NCBI RefSeq assembly: GCF_010994755.1
Contig: NZ_WHSB02000004.1
Coordinates: forward strand, 372,001 to 436,000
DNA: 64,000 bases
Source of the DNA: Shinella lacus
GTDB lineage: Bacteria > Pseudomonadota > Alphaproteobacteria > Rhizobiales > Rhizobiaceae
Direction of reading: 5' to 3'
A program made the translations under genes and the position numbers. The notes beneath the pieces were generated by a model, which searched no databases, had not been told where the DNA came from, and saw nothing but the letters and a program-made list of their open reading frames with translations. The number at the start of each line of letters is the position of its first letter. Position 1 is the stretch's first letter. Below, piece after piece: positions 34,987-44,198 of this stretch.

Positions 34987-35145
34987 CGAAAGTCTCCTCG
35001 CGATTTGCCTTCGAGCGGTGTCAGAAACCTATTGTGCACCGCACGAAGCTCGACTTCAAGGCCTTGCGTGCCGCAAACACTTGACCCTGCCCCGTCCTTC
35101 GCCCATAGCGATGGCAACGAATTTCGAGACGAATGGACCACCTCA

Positions 35146-36249
35146 ATGGGCTTCAAATGCGGTATCGTCGGTCTGCCGAATGTCGGCAAGTCGACCCTCT
35201 TCAACGCGCTGACCAAGACGGCGGCGGCGCAGGCGGCAAACTATCCCTTCTGCACCATCGAGCCGAACACCGGCGAAGTGGCGGTGCCGGACCCGCGCAT
35301 GAAGGCGCTCGCGTCCATCGCCGGCTCCAAGGAGATCATCCCGACGCGCATCTCCTTCGTCGACATCGCCGGCCTCGTGCGCGGCGCGTCGAAGGGTGAA
35401 GGCCTCGGCAACAAGTTCCTCGCCAACATCCGCGAAGTCGATGCCGTGGTGCATGTGCTGCGCTGCTTCGAGGACGACGACATCACCCATGTCGAGGGCC
35501 GCATCAATCCGGTCAGCGATGCCGACACGATCGAGACCGAGCTGATGCTCGCCGACCTCGAAAGCCTGGAACGCCGCGTCGAGCAGACCCGCAAGCGCGC
35601 GGCCAGCAAGGACAAGGATTCGCTCGCACAACTGCCGATCATGGAAGCCGTGGTCAAGCTGTTGAACGAGGGCAAGCCGGCCCGCCTTCTGCTGAAGACG
35701 CTGGCGCCGGAAGAGATCGAGGTCCTGAAGGGCCTGAACCTCCTGACCTCGCATCCCGTCCTCTACGTCTGCAACGTTTCGGAAGCCGACGCGTCGACCG
35801 GCAATGCGCATACCGAAGCCGTCGCCGCCATGGCGAAGGAACAGGGTGCGGAATGCGTCATCATCTCGGCCGCGATCGAATCCGAGGTCGCCCAGCTTCC
35901 GGAAGAGGAATCAGTCGAATTCCTCTCGGCGCTCGGCCTTGAGGAAGCGGGCCTCGACCGGCTGATCCGCGCCGGTTACCACCTGCTCGACCTGATCACC
36001 TATTTCACGGTCGGCCCCAAGGAAACCCGCGCCTGGACCATCGTGCGCGGCACCAAGGCCCCGCAGGCGGCCGGCGTCATCCACACAGATTTCGAACGCG
36101 GCTTCATCCGCGCCTTCACCATCGCCTATGACGACTACATCGCCTACAAGGGCGAAGTGGGCGCCAAGGAAGCCGGCAAGGGCCGCGACGAAGGCAAGGA
36201 ATATGTCGTCCAGGACGGCGACGTCATCCACTTCCGCTTCAACACCTGA
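35146..36249 (+). CDS. ychF: Redox-regulated ATPase/GTPase YchF (OLA1 family)
   Basis: A 367-residue Obg-superfamily P-loop NTPase that prefers ATP and binds ribosomes. The P-loop GLPNVGKSTLFN is at about 8-19, the G2/G3 regions include NYPFCTIEPNTG and DIAGLVRGASKGEGLGN, and the altered specificity motif reads CNVSEAD in place of NKxD. A C-terminal TGS domain follows (about 278-360). The length is normal. The start MGFKCGIVG is used; upstream frame is non-homologous. A strong hairpin terminator overlaps the end of the convergent gene. Confidence 0.96.
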   Translation: MGFKCGIVGLPNVGKSTLFNALTKTAAAQAANYPFCTIEPNTGEVAVPDPRMKALASIAGSKEIIPTRISFVDIAGLVRGASKGEGLGNKFLANIREVDAVVHVLRCFEDDDITHVEGRINPVSDADTIETELMLADLESLERRVEQTRKRAASKDKDSLAQLPIMEAVVKLLNEGKPARLLLKTLAPEEIEVLKGLNLLTSHPVLYVCNVSEADASTGNAHTEAVAAMAKEQGAECVIISAAIESEVAQLPEEESVEFLSALGLEEAGLDRLIRAGYHLLDLITYFTVGPKETRAWTIVRGTKAPQAAGVIHTDFERGFIRAFTIAYDDYIAYKGEVGAKEAGKGRDEGKEYVVQDGDVIHFRFNT

Positions 36250-36282
36250 AGCAACAGCCCGACATTCCCGACACCGTTCAAG

Positions 36283-36315
36283 CTGCCGCCCTTCACCGAA
36301 GGGGCGGCAGTTTTT
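36283..36315 (+). terminator. Rho-independent terminator of ychF
   Basis: CTGCCGCCCTTC pairs with GAAGGGGCGGCAG (one bulged G) around 36283-36310, then five T. The last codons and stop of the opposite gene lie within it. Confidence 0.85.
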
Positions 36316-37411
36316 CTTTGAGCGTCGCGGGCAGCGGCGTCATCGTCCAGCGCCGGAAATGCGGCCAGCCGATGCCGATGGTCAGCACCACCAGGCCGAC
36401 GATCAGCAGCGTCAGGAAGACGTAGCTCTCGGGTGCCGCCTCAACGCCTTGCAGCAGGCTCGCGACCGCCAGGCCGAGCGAAACCAGCCCGGAGGTGACG
36501 AATGCCCGCCGGTCGAGAACCAGCCCGATTGCCATGAGCACCACGACGACGCCGACGATGATGAGCGCGTCCGGCAGGCCCTTGCTGCCGCTGAACAGCC
36601 GCTCATTGGCGAAATCGCCGAGGAACACGAAGGCCAGCGTCGAATAGAGCAGCGCCGGCGCCGTGATCAGGTGCAGCCAGAAGGCGACGTCGGAGCGGCG
36701 CGTGACGCGGAACCGGTCCGACAGGTCATAGACCATGGCCACGGCAAACAGCACCAGTGCGGCCGCCAAGAAGATGGCCGACGAGATGATGGGATGATCG
36801 GCGATCACTTCGGTGCTTCCGGTGAGGCGCGAAAGCCCGAGGAAAATCAAGGCGAGAACGACGGCGGCGACCGACAGGAAGCACAGGCTGAGCGACAGCG
36901 GAATGCGATAGCGCCAGTAGAAGGGCGGCAGCAGCACGGCGAACGGCAGGAGGACGAGCACGAAATGCAGCACCGGTTCCGGCTCCGGCTGCCCCATGAA
37001 GCTGTCCAGCGCGATGATCGTCGTGACGAAGATCCAGTGCACATAAAGAAGCGTCAGCAGCACGGCCGGCAGCGCCAGCCGCTGCCGCCTCACCAGAATT
37101 TCGGCCAGGATGATGATGGCCGGCAGCGCGGCGAAGAACGCGCCGACGCCCCACACACCCGCCATGACGATGGCGACGCCGATGGTGATCAGCACATCAT
37201 GGAAACCGCGCACGAAACGCGGCGCCTCGGTATCCTCGATCGGCGCAATGGCGCGATCCTCCTCCGCGCCGGCAATATCCACTGCATCCGTGCGCGGCGG
37301 CTGCAAAAGCACGCCGCGCGCCTCCATATAGGGCAGCAGGCTGCCGGCCTGATCGGCGGAGATGATGCCCTCGCCGGCTGCGCCCTCGAGCACGGATTTC
37401 AAGGTCTGCAT
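36293..37411 (-). CDS. Polytopic membrane protein (DUF2157-like)
   Basis: A 372-residue protein. A soluble N-terminus of about 65 residues (LKSVLEGAAGEGIISADQAG, resembling the short helical module before DUF2157) is followed by about ten hydrophobic spans to residue 345, then a basic cytoplasmic tail ending KEKLPPLR. Polar residues in spans are few, and no transporter signature is visible. ACGAGGAGA sets the start at 37411. It is divergent from the MaoC pair. No function is known. Confidence 0.75.
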   Translation of the reverse strand: MQTLKSVLEGAAGEGIISADQAGSLLPYMEARGVLLQPPRTDAVDIAGAEEDRAIAPIEDTEAPRFVRGFHDVLITIGVAIVMAGVWGVGAFFAALPAIIILAEILVRRQRLALPAVLLTLLYVHWIFVTTIIALDSFMGQPEPEPVLHFVLVLLPFAVLLPPFYWRYRIPLSLSLCFLSVAAVVLALIFLGLSRLTGSTEVIADHPIISSAIFLAAALVLFAVAMVYDLSDRFRVTRRSDVAFWLHLITAPALLYSTLAFVFLGDFANERLFSGSKGLPDALIIVGVVVVLMAIGLVLDRRAFVTSGLVSLGLAVASLLQGVEAAPESYVFLTLLIVGLVVLTIGIGWPHFRRWTMTPLPATLKEKLPPLR

Positions 37412-37548
37412 GGATCGTCGTCTCCTCGTGTCCGCAACCGGCGCCACCTTACGCACGGGGGGCCCGCTGGCAAGCGATCGGCCCGTCAGGACCTTGCAAA
37501 ACCCTGCCGCGCTCGCCATTGTTCGCCCGCAACAAGACGGATCTGGAT

Positions 37549-38022
37549 GTGACGCGCTACACTTTTGAAGATTTTACGCCGGGCCGCCGCTTCGACTTTG
37601 TCGAGCGGACCCTGACGGCAGACGAGATCATCGCGTTCGCGACGGAATTCGATCCGCAGCCGATGCATCTCGACGAAGAGGCCGGCCGCGCCAGCATTCT
37701 GGGCGGACTCGCAGCCTCCGGCTGGCACACCAGCGCGGTGATGATGCGCATGCTCTACGAGGCCTATATCAACGGCTCGACTTCGGAAGGCTCGCCCGGC
37801 GTGGACCTCATGGAATGGAAGCGGCCGGTGCTGGCCGGCGATACGCTCGGCGGCCATTGCGTGGTGCTAGACGCCCGTGCCTCGCGCTCGCGCCCGGAGA
37901 TCGGCATCGTGCGCTTTCGCGCCGAGGTGACGAACCAACGCGGCGAGATCGTCGCCGTCAGCGAATATATCAACATGATGCGCCTGGCGCCGAGCGAAGG
38001 AGCCGCCCATGCGCATGGTTGA
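37549..38022 (+). CDS. MaoC-like hotdog-fold dehydratase, first of a pair
   Basis: A 157-residue protein. The hotdog fold of R-specific enoyl-CoA hydratases can be followed: YTFEDFTPGRRFDFVERTLT, ATEFDPQPMHLDEEAGRAS with the catalytic D-x4-H pattern, GLAASGWHTSAVMMRML, and LMEWKRPVLAGDTL. The start is uncertain; GTG 37549 fits the family N-terminus, TTG 37519 is an alternative. It overlaps the next gene by 14 bases. The substrate is an acyl-CoA or acyl-thioester by family, not known here. Confidence 0.88.
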   Translation: MTRYTFEDFTPGRRFDFVERTLTADEIIAFATEFDPQPMHLDEEAGRASILGGLAASGWHTSAVMMRMLYEAYINGSTSEGSPGVDLMEWKRPVLAGDTLGGHCVVLDARASRSRPEIGIVRFRAEVTNQRGEIVAVSEYINMMRLAPSEGAAHAHG

Positions 38023-38476
38023 ACTCTATGCCCTCGGCCAGACGGTCGAGATCGGCAGCCTGACCTTCACTGCTGAAGACATCATCCGCTTCGCGAAGAA
38101 CTTCGACCCGCAACCCTTCCACCTCGACGAGGAACTGGCGAAAGAGGCCCTGTTCGGCGGCCTCTGCGCCTCGGGCTGGCATTCCAGCGCCGGCTGGATG
38201 AAATGTTTCGTGCCGTTCTGGCTCGGCGAATGCAAGCGGCTCGTCCGCGAAGGCATCACGCCGCCGAACCTCGGCCCCTCCCCGGGTTTTACGAAGCTAA
38301 GCTGGCTGAAGCCGGTCTTTGCCGGCGATACCATTACCTATTCGGTGACCCTGCTGGCGTCCCGCGAGCTCACCTCCCGCGCCGGCCGCCTGGTCAACAC
38401 GATCCTGTGTGCGGGCAAGAACCAGAACGGCGAACCGGTCATCCGATTCGAAAGCACGGTGCTGGAATTCGTTTGA
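38009..38476 (+). CDS. MaoC-like hotdog-fold dehydratase, second of a pair
   Basis: A 155-residue protein with the same fold as its neighbour: TAEDIIRFAKNFDPQPFHLD contains the D-x4-H catalytic pair, then GLCASGWHSSAGWMKCFV and LSWLKPVFAGDTITYSVTL. AAGGAG sits 5 bases before the ATG, inside the end of the upstream gene, so the two are translationally coupled. They may form a heterodimer, as split MaoC pairs do in some hydratases. Confidence 0.92.
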   Translation: MRMVELYALGQTVEIGSLTFTAEDIIRFAKNFDPQPFHLDEELAKEALFGGLCASGWHSSAGWMKCFVPFWLGECKRLVREGITPPNLGPSPGFTKLSWLKPVFAGDTITYSVTLLASRELTSRAGRLVNTILCAGKNQNGEPVIRFESTVLEFV

Positions 38477-38479
38477 TCG

Positions 38480-38502
38480 TCGAGGGGCTCAGTGCCCCTC
38501 GA
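38480..38502. terminator. Hairpin at the junction of the MaoC pair and apt
   Basis: TCGAGGGGC (38480-38488), loop TCAGT, GCCCCTCGA (38494-38502), a perfect 9-bp stem overlapping the apt stop codon. There is no T tract, so termination is uncertain. Confidence 0.4.
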
Positions 38503-39031
38503 ACGCCACCAGCGTGCGCACTTCCACGTTCAGCGCTTCGAGCTTCTTGCGCCCGCCGAGATCCGGCAGGTCGATTACGAAGCAAGCCGCCACGATGTCG
38601 GCGCCGATCTGGCGCAGGAGCTTCACCGCCGCCTCCGCCGTGCCGCCGGTGGCAATCAGGTCGTCGACGAGGATCACCTTCTCGCCGGGCTTGATGGCGT
38701 CCTTGTGCATTTCCATCTCGTCCACGCCATATTCCAGGCTGTAGGCGATGCGCACGGTCTCGTGCGGCAGCTTGCCCTTCTTGCGGATCGGCACGAAGCC
38801 GGTCGACAGCTGGTGCGCCATGGCGCCGCCGAGGATGAAGCCGCGCGCCTCGATGCCGGCGACCTTGGCGATGCCGATGCCCGCATAGGGATGCACCAGC
38901 TCGTCCACCGCGCGGCGGAAGGCCCGCGGGTTACCGAGCAGCGTGGTGATGTCGCGGAACATGATGCCGGGCTTGGGATAATCCGGAATGTTGCGGATCG
39001 CGGCGACGAGTTCGTTTTCGAGCGTGGACAT
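38489..39031 (-). CDS. apt: Adenine phosphoribosyltransferase
   Basis: A 180-residue purine-salvage enzyme joining adenine and PRPP to AMP. The start region has [20 protein letters not shown]; the PRPP loop [15 protein letters not shown] is intact and [15 protein letters not shown] precedes it. Length is typical. A terminator for the bc1 operon stands between petC and apt, so apt has its own promoter. Confidence 0.97.
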   Translation of the reverse strand: MSTLENELVAAIRNIPDYPKPGIMFRDITTLLGNPRAFRRAVDELVHPYAGIGIAKVAGIEARGFILGGAMAHQLSTGFVPIRKKGKLPHETVRIAYSLEYGVDEMEMHKDAIKPGEKVILVDDLIATGGTAEAAVKLLRQIGADIVAACFVIDLPDLGGRKKLEALNVEVRTLVAFEGH

Positions 39032-39093
39032 GGGGATTCCCGACTGCGGAGGGCTTTCCTCCGGTTATTGCAGGTGAGGCGCTGGCCCTCAAC

Positions 39094-39119
39094 AAAAAAG
39101 GCGGCCCGGAGGCCGCCTT
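39094..39119 (-). terminator. Rho-independent terminator of the bc1 operon
   Basis: On the minus strand AAGGCGGCC (39119-39111), loop TCCG, GGCCGCCTT (39106-39098), then a T run from 39099 to 39094. Confidence 0.9.
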
Positions 39120-39141
39120 TGCTGCCGAGCGGTGTAGCCGC

Positions 39142-40026
39142 TCAGTGTTCCTTGTTCGCGTAGACCGACTTCTTCGTCAGGTAGATCAGGCCGGTGAAGA
39201 TCACCAGGAAGACCATGACCATGAAGCCGGTACGCTTGCGCTCTTCGAGATGCGGCTCTGCGGCCCACATCAGGAAGGCGGCAACGTCGTGCGCGTACTG
39301 GTCGACCGTCTGCGGCGAACCGTCGTCATAGGTGACCTGGTCGTCGGAGAGCGGCTTGGCCATGGCGAGTGCGGCGGCATTGGCGAAGTACGGGTTGAAG
39401 TGCGTGCCTTCGGCGACTTCGAGATGCGCCGGCTTCTCTTCGTCGTATCCGGTCAGCAGCGAGTAGATGTAGTCCGGTCCGCCGGACTGGTACTGCGTGA
39501 AGATGTCGAAGACGAACTGCGGGAAGCCGCGGGTGATGCCGCGCGCCTTGGCGATCAGCGAGAAGTCCGGCGGGGCCGCGCCATTGTTCGAGGCGGCAGC
39601 CGCCTCGTGGTTTGCATAGGGCGACGGGAAATAGTCGGACGGAACGGCCTTGCGGGTGAACATTTCACCGTCGCTGTTCGGGCCGTCCTGCACTTCGTAG
39701 TTCGCCGCGAATGCTTTGACCTGCGCCTCCGAGTAACCAAGACCTTCCAGCGTGCGGAAGGAGACCAGGCTCATCGAATGGCAGGCCGAACAGACTTCGG
39801 TGTAGACCTTCAGGCCGCGCTGGAGCTGGCCCTTGTCATACTTGCCGAACGGACCGGCAAACGACCATTCCTGTTCCTTCGGCTTATGCATCGGATAGTG
39901 CGGCGTGGCGTGTTCCGCCTCTGCACCGGCGGCGGGCGCTGCCTCTTCCGCCGTGGCGAAGGAGACGCCGAGACCGGCGACGAGTGCGAGCGACAGAAGG
40001 CCTGCAACAAGCTTTTTCATTGACAT
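39142..40026 (-). CDS. petC: Cytochrome c1 of the cytochrome bc1 complex
   Basis: A 294-residue periplasm-facing subunit that passes electrons from the Rieske centre to cytochrome c. It has an N-terminal signal peptide (to about residue 26), the haem c site C79-S-A-C82-H83, a long folded domain, and one C-terminal anchor (about 268-287). The segment from ANHEAAAASNNGAAPPDFSL to the Tyr/Gly-rich YIYSLLTGY is typical. ATG 40026 is used; an ATG two codons later is equally plausible. It is the last gene of petA-petB-petC. Confidence 0.96.
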   Translation of the reverse strand: MSMKKLVAGLLSLALVAGLGVSFATAEEAAPAAGAEAEHATPHYPMHKPKEQEWSFAGPFGKYDKGQLQRGLKVYTEVCSACHSMSLVSFRTLEGLGYSEAQVKAFAANYEVQDGPNSDGEMFTRKAVPSDYFPSPYANHEAAAASNNGAAPPDFSLIAKARGITRGFPQFVFDIFTQYQSGGPDYIYSLLTGYDEEKPAHLEVAEGTHFNPYFANAAALAMAKPLSDDQVTYDDGSPQTVDQYAHDVAAFLMWAAEPHLEERKRTGFMVMVFLVIFTGLIYLTKKSVYANKEH

Positions 40027-40044
40027 GGTTCCTAGTCCTCGCTC

Positions 40045-41313
40045 TCAGGCCTTGGCCAGCTTGGCGTTCTTCTTTTCCAGAACCGCTTCCGTAATCGAAT
40101 TCGGAATGCGCTTCGGGGTCTCGATCAGGCCGAGGATCGGCATGATGACGAGGAAGAAGCCGAAGTAGTAGAGCGTGCCGAGCTGCGAGAGGATGACATA
40201 GATGCCTTCTGCCGGCATGGCGCCGAGCCAGCCGAGCAGGATGGCGTTGGCCACGAAGATCCAGAAGAACAGCTTGTACCACGGGCGGTAGACGGCGGAC
40301 CGAACCTTGGACGTATCGAGCCAGGGCAGGAAGAACAGCACGATGATCGCGCCAAACATCACGAGGACGCCGCCGAGCTTGGAGTCGATCGGGCCGACGT
40401 TGAAGGTGATGGCGCGCAGCATCGCGTAGAACGGCAGGTAGTACCATTCCGGAACGATGTGGGCGGGGGTCTTCAGCGGGTCAGCCGGAATGTAGTTGTC
40501 CGGGTGGCCGAGATAGTTCGGCATGTAGAAGACGAACCAGGCGAAGATGATCAGGAAGACCGAGACGCCGAGAGCGTCCTTCAGCGTGGCATAGGGCGTG
40601 AAGGCGACCGTGTCGGTCTTGGACTTCACCTCGACGCCGGTCGGGTTGGTCTGGCCGGTGACGTGCAGCGCCCAGACGTGCAGAACGACGACGCCGGCGA
40701 TCATGAAGGGCAGCAGGTAATGCAGCGCGAAGAAGCGGTTCAGCGTCGGATTGTCGACCGCGAAGCCGCCGAGCAGGAACTGCTGGATCCACTCGCCGAC
40801 CCACGGGAAGGCCGAGAAGAAGCCGGTGATAACCGTCGCACCCCAGAAGGACATCTGGCCCCAGGGCAGAACGTAGCCCATGAAGCCCGTCGCCATCATC
40901 AGGAGGTAGATGACCACGCCGAGGATCCAGAGGATTTCGCGCGGCGCCTTGTAGGAGCCGTAGTAAAGGCCGCGGGCAATGTGCAGGTAGACCGCGATGA
41001 AGAAGAACGACGCACCGTTGGCGTGCATGTAGCGCAGCAGCCAGCCGTGGTTCACGTCGCGCATGATCTTCTCGACCGAGTTGAACGCGACGGTGGTTTC
41101 GGCCGCATAGTGCATGGCCAGAACGATACCGGTCAGGATCTGCACGATCAGCATCACCGACAGCATGGCGCCGAAGGTGTAGGCATAGTTCAGGTTGCGC
41201 GGAACCGGGTAGGAGACGAAGCTGTCATGGATCATGCGCGGCAGAGGCAGGCGCGAGTCGACCCATTTTTCGATGCCAGTCGTCGGCTGGTAGGTGGAAT
41301 GATCAGCACTCAT
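40045..41313 (-). CDS. petB: Cytochrome b of the cytochrome bc1 complex
   Basis: A 422-residue inner-membrane subunit with eight spans that carries haems bL and bH and the Qo/Qi sites. [20 protein letters not shown] and [20 protein letters not shown] hold the paired axial histidines. The Qo motif [15 protein letters not shown] (PEWY) is intact, and [15 protein letters not shown] is present. The start MSADHSTYQ at 41313 is chosen for its GAGGGG site; 14 bp follow the petA stop. It extends further at the N-terminus than mitochondrial cytochrome b. Confidence 0.97.
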   Translation of the reverse strand: MSADHSTYQPTTGIEKWVDSRLPLPRMIHDSFVSYPVPRNLNYAYTFGAMLSVMLIVQILTGIVLAMHYAAETTVAFNSVEKIMRDVNHGWLLRYMHANGASFFFIAVYLHIARGLYYGSYKAPREILWILGVVIYLLMMATGFMGYVLPWGQMSFWGATVITGFFSAFPWVGEWIQQFLLGGFAVDNPTLNRFFALHYLLPFMIAGVVVLHVWALHVTGQTNPTGVEVKSKTDTVAFTPYATLKDALGVSVFLIIFAWFVFYMPNYLGHPDNYIPADPLKTPAHIVPEWYYLPFYAMLRAITFNVGPIDSKLGGVLVMFGAIIVLFFLPWLDTSKVRSAVYRPWYKLFFWIFVANAILLGWLGAMPAEGIYVILSQLGTLYYFGFFLVIMPILGLIETPKRIPNSITEAVLEKKNAKLAKA

Positions 41314-41327
41314 TATCAGGTGTCCCC

Positions 41328-41906
41328 TCAACCGATCTTGATAACTGTGTCGGTAACGAACGCGAAGGTCGGCACGGCGAGGTTCTCGGGGGCCGGACCC
41401 TTACGAATACGACCAGCGGTATCGTAGTGAGAACCATGACAGGGACAGAACCACCCGCCGAAATCGCCGGCCTGGCCGAGCGGAATACAGCCGAGGTGGG
41501 TACAGACACCGACCATGATGATCCAGTTTTCCTTGCCCGCGCCCGCCGAACGATCAAGGTCCGTCGCCTGGGCGTCGGTCGCGATATTGGCGTTGCGTGC
41601 GACCGGGTCCTTGAGGTCGCCAAGCTCGACGGCCTTGGCTTCCGCAACTTCCTGGTCCGTCCGGTTACGGATGAACACCGGCTTGCCGCGCCACTTGACG
41701 GTCAGGGACATGCCGGGCGTCAGGCTGGAGACGTCGACATCGATGGCGCCGAGCGCCAGCGTCGACGCATCCGGACGCATCTGGTCGATGAACGGCCAGG
41801 CAACTGCCACGCCGCCCACGACGCCAGCCATCCCGGTGGTCAGGTAAAGGAAATCGCGGCGAGTGGGCTCGCCCAGGGATTCGCTTGATGTCTCGTGTTC
41901 GCTCAC
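41328..41906 (-). CDS. petA: Rieske iron-sulfur protein of the cytochrome bc1 complex
   Basis: A 192-residue subunit that takes the first electron from ubiquinol. It has a twin-arginine signal-anchor ([14 protein letters not shown]) that stays as a membrane span. The soluble domain has the two cluster-binding boxes CTHLGC and CPCHGSHYD, where cysteines and histidines bind [2Fe-2S]. It is the first gene of the operon. About 260 bases upstream without a gene hold the promoter; no clear hexamers were seen there. Confidence 0.97.
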   Translation of the reverse strand: MSEHETSSESLGEPTRRDFLYLTTGMAGVVGGVAVAWPFIDQMRPDASTLALGAIDVDVSSLTPGMSLTVKWRGKPVFIRNRTDQEVAEAKAVELGDLKDPVARNANIATDAQATDLDRSAGAGKENWIIMVGVCTHLGCIPLGQAGDFGGWFCPCHGSHYDTAGRIRKGPAPENLAVPTFAFVTDTVIKIG

Positions 41907-42169
41907 GGCTAAACCATCCTCTCACGCAAAGTCTGCGGAAACCCGCCACGCCCCTTGGAAACCGGTCAGATCCGGACACAATACGGCCATAGATTCCCCG
42001 TCAATCCGGCGCGTTCTATGCTTGATCGCAAATTATGTCCAGCCTTGGCAAGGGGAGGTGGGCACATTGTCGCGGGAAAAACGGGGCATCTTGACAAGCC
42101 ACCCCCATCACCTTGAACATCCAGCGCTTCCCGTCTGAAAAAGCAGTCGCGAAACGACGCTTTGCGGCC

Positions 42170-44038
42170 CTATTGCGCCGCTTCCTCGTGTCCGAGGAAC
42201 CCGCCGGACTGGCGCGACCAGAGATCCGCATAGAGCCCGCCGCGCGAGACGAGCTCGGCATGGGTGCCCTCCTCCACGATGGAACCGCGGTCCATGACGA
42301 TCAGGCGATCGAGGGCGGCGATGGTGGAGAGGCGATGGGCGATGGCGAGCACGGTCTTGCCACGCATCAGGCGTTCGAGATTGGACTGGATCGCCGCCTC
42401 GACCTCGCTATCGAGCGCCGAGGTCGCCTCGTCGAGCACGAGGATCGGCGCGTCCTTCAGCATGACGCGGGCGATCGCGATGCGCTGGCGCTGGCCGCCG
42501 GAGAGTTTCACCCCGCGCTCGCCGACATGGGCGTCATAGCCGGTGCGGCCGCGCTGGTCTTCGAGCGACAGGATGAAATCGTGCGCCTCGGCCTTCTTCG
42601 CCGCCTCGATCACCTCGGCCTCGGTGGCATCCGGATTGCCGAACAGGATATTGTCGCGGATCGAGCGGTGCAAAAGCGCGGTATCCTGGCTGACCATGCC
42701 GATATTGGCGCGCAGGCTCTCCTGCGTCACGCGCGCAATGTTCTCGCCGCCGACGAGGATGCGGCCGCCTTCCAGATCGTAGAAGCGCAACAGCAGGTTG
42801 ACCAGCGTCGACTTGCCGGCGCCCGACCGGCCGACAATGCCCACCTTCTCGCCCGGCCGGATCGACAGCGTCAGGTCGTCGATGACGCCGGACTGGCGGC
42901 CGTAATGGAAGCGGACGTTCTCGAAGCGGATTTCCGGCCGCGTGACCTTCATCTCCGTCGCATCCGGCACATCGACGAGGCCGATCGGCTGTGAGATGAG
43001 GTCGGCGGAATTCTGGATCGTGCCGATATTGCGCATGATGCTGTTCAACTGCGTCATCAGCCGGTTGAGCAAAAAGTTCAGCCGCAGCACCAGCGCCATG
43101 GTGAAGGCGACAGCGCCGGAACTGGCGATGCCGCCGAGCCAGAGATGGATGGACAGCACCGCCATGGCGACGATCATCAGGCCGGAAACGAGCGCCATCG
43201 AGGCCCGCACGCCGGTGAGGAACCGCGTGAAGTTCAACGTAGTTGTCTGGAAGATGTCGAAGCCGTTGCGCATGTAGCGGTCGTTCGCGTCGTCGCGCCC
43301 GAACAGTTTCAGCGTCTGGATGTTGGAATAGGCATCGACCATGCGGCCGCTGAGCATGGACGCGGCCTCGGCGGTCTGGCGCGAATGTTCGCGGATGCGC
43401 GGCACGAAATAGCGCGCGAGCACCGAGAAGACCAGGAGCCACACGGCCAGCACGGCGGCCAGCCGCCAGTCCAGCCCGCCGAGCAGCACCAGCGTCGAGG
43501 CCGTGTAGATCGTCACGAACCAGATGCTTTCCATGAACGACGTGATGACGTCGCCGGTCGCCTGCCCCGCCGACCAGACCTTCGTGACGATTCGGCCGGA
43601 GAAATCGTTCTGGAAGAAGGAGAGCGACTGGCGCGCGACATGCACATAGGACTGCCAGCGCACCAGATTGTAGAAGCCCGGCGTGATCACCTGCTGGTCG
43701 ACCAGCGCCGTCAGGAAGGTGACGACGAATCGCACGAGGCCGATGAGACCGAGCATCAGGAGCAGTTCCGGCCCATGCGCCGCAATCAGCCCGCTCCACC
43801 CGTCACCGGGTTTGACCGTCGCCAGGATGTCGACCAGCCGCCCGACGAACCAGAAGGTCGCCGCCTCGATGCCCGCCGTAATACCGCCCAGCACCAGCAT
43901 CGCCGCAAACGGCGCCTTGGCCTGGCTGACATAGAACCAGATGAAGGCGAGCAGCCCCTGCGGCGGCCGAAGGTCATCCCGCCGCGCAAAGGGCTGAATC
44001 CAGTTCTCGAACCAGGAGAAGAGCGTGCGGAAGATCAT
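42170..44038 (-). CDS. ABC half-transporter (multidrug/lipid exporter type), second of a tandem pair
   Basis: A 622-residue fused membrane-ATPase half-transporter. Its membrane part has six spans (about 45-330), including SFFQNDFSGRIVTKV in a coupling region. The ATPase part has Walker A GRSGAGKSTLV, a Q-loop, the signature KLSGGQRQRIAIARV, Walker B ILVLDEATSALD and the switch histidine in AIAHRLS. GGAGG precedes the start. It resembles its upstream neighbour closely, so the two may assemble as a heterodimer or be recent paralogs. The substrate is unknown. Confidence 0.93.
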   Translation of the reverse strand: MIFRTLFSWFENWIQPFARRDDLRPPQGLLAFIWFYVSQAKAPFAAMLVLGGITAGIEAATFWFVGRLVDILATVKPGDGWSGLIAAHGPELLLMLGLIGLVRFVVTFLTALVDQQVITPGFYNLVRWQSYVHVARQSLSFFQNDFSGRIVTKVWSAGQATGDVITSFMESIWFVTIYTASTLVLLGGLDWRLAAVLAVWLLVFSVLARYFVPRIREHSRQTAEAASMLSGRMVDAYSNIQTLKLFGRDDANDRYMRNGFDIFQTTTLNFTRFLTGVRASMALVSGLMIVAMAVLSIHLWLGGIASSGAVAFTMALVLRLNFLLNRLMTQLNSIMRNIGTIQNSADLISQPIGLVDVPDATEMKVTRPEIRFENVRFHYGRQSGVIDDLTLSIRPGEKVGIVGRSGAGKSTLVNLLLRFYDLEGGRILVGGENIARVTQESLRANIGMVSQDTALLHRSIRDNILFGNPDATEAEVIEAAKKAEAHDFILSLEDQRGRTGYDAHVGERGVKLSGGQRQRIAIARVMLKDAPILVLDEATSALDSEVEAAIQSNLERLMRGKTVLAIAHRLSTIAALDRLIVMDRGSIVEEGTHAELVSRGGLYADLWSRQSGGFLGHEEAAQ

Positions 44039-44158
44039 GCCTCCGATATAGGCGGTTTTGGGCGGGGGACAAATTAAAGATTGGAAAGGTGGTGACGATC
44101 TACGACCGTTCTCAACGTGCACCACTTTTGCGCGGGCTCGCGGATAAGAACTATTATG

Positions 44159-44190
44159 AAGACACCCCTTCTGCTGGAAAGGGGTGTCTT
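44159..44190 (-). terminator. Hairpin between the tandem ABC genes
   Basis: A perfect 12-bp stem: AAGACACCCCTT (44159-44170) and AAGGGGTGTCTT (44179-44190), loop 8 bases. It lies 9 bases after the stop of the upstream ABC gene with a weak T tract, so read-through is likely and it may set the ratio of the two products. Confidence 0.65.
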
Positions 44191-44198
44191 CTGTCCGG

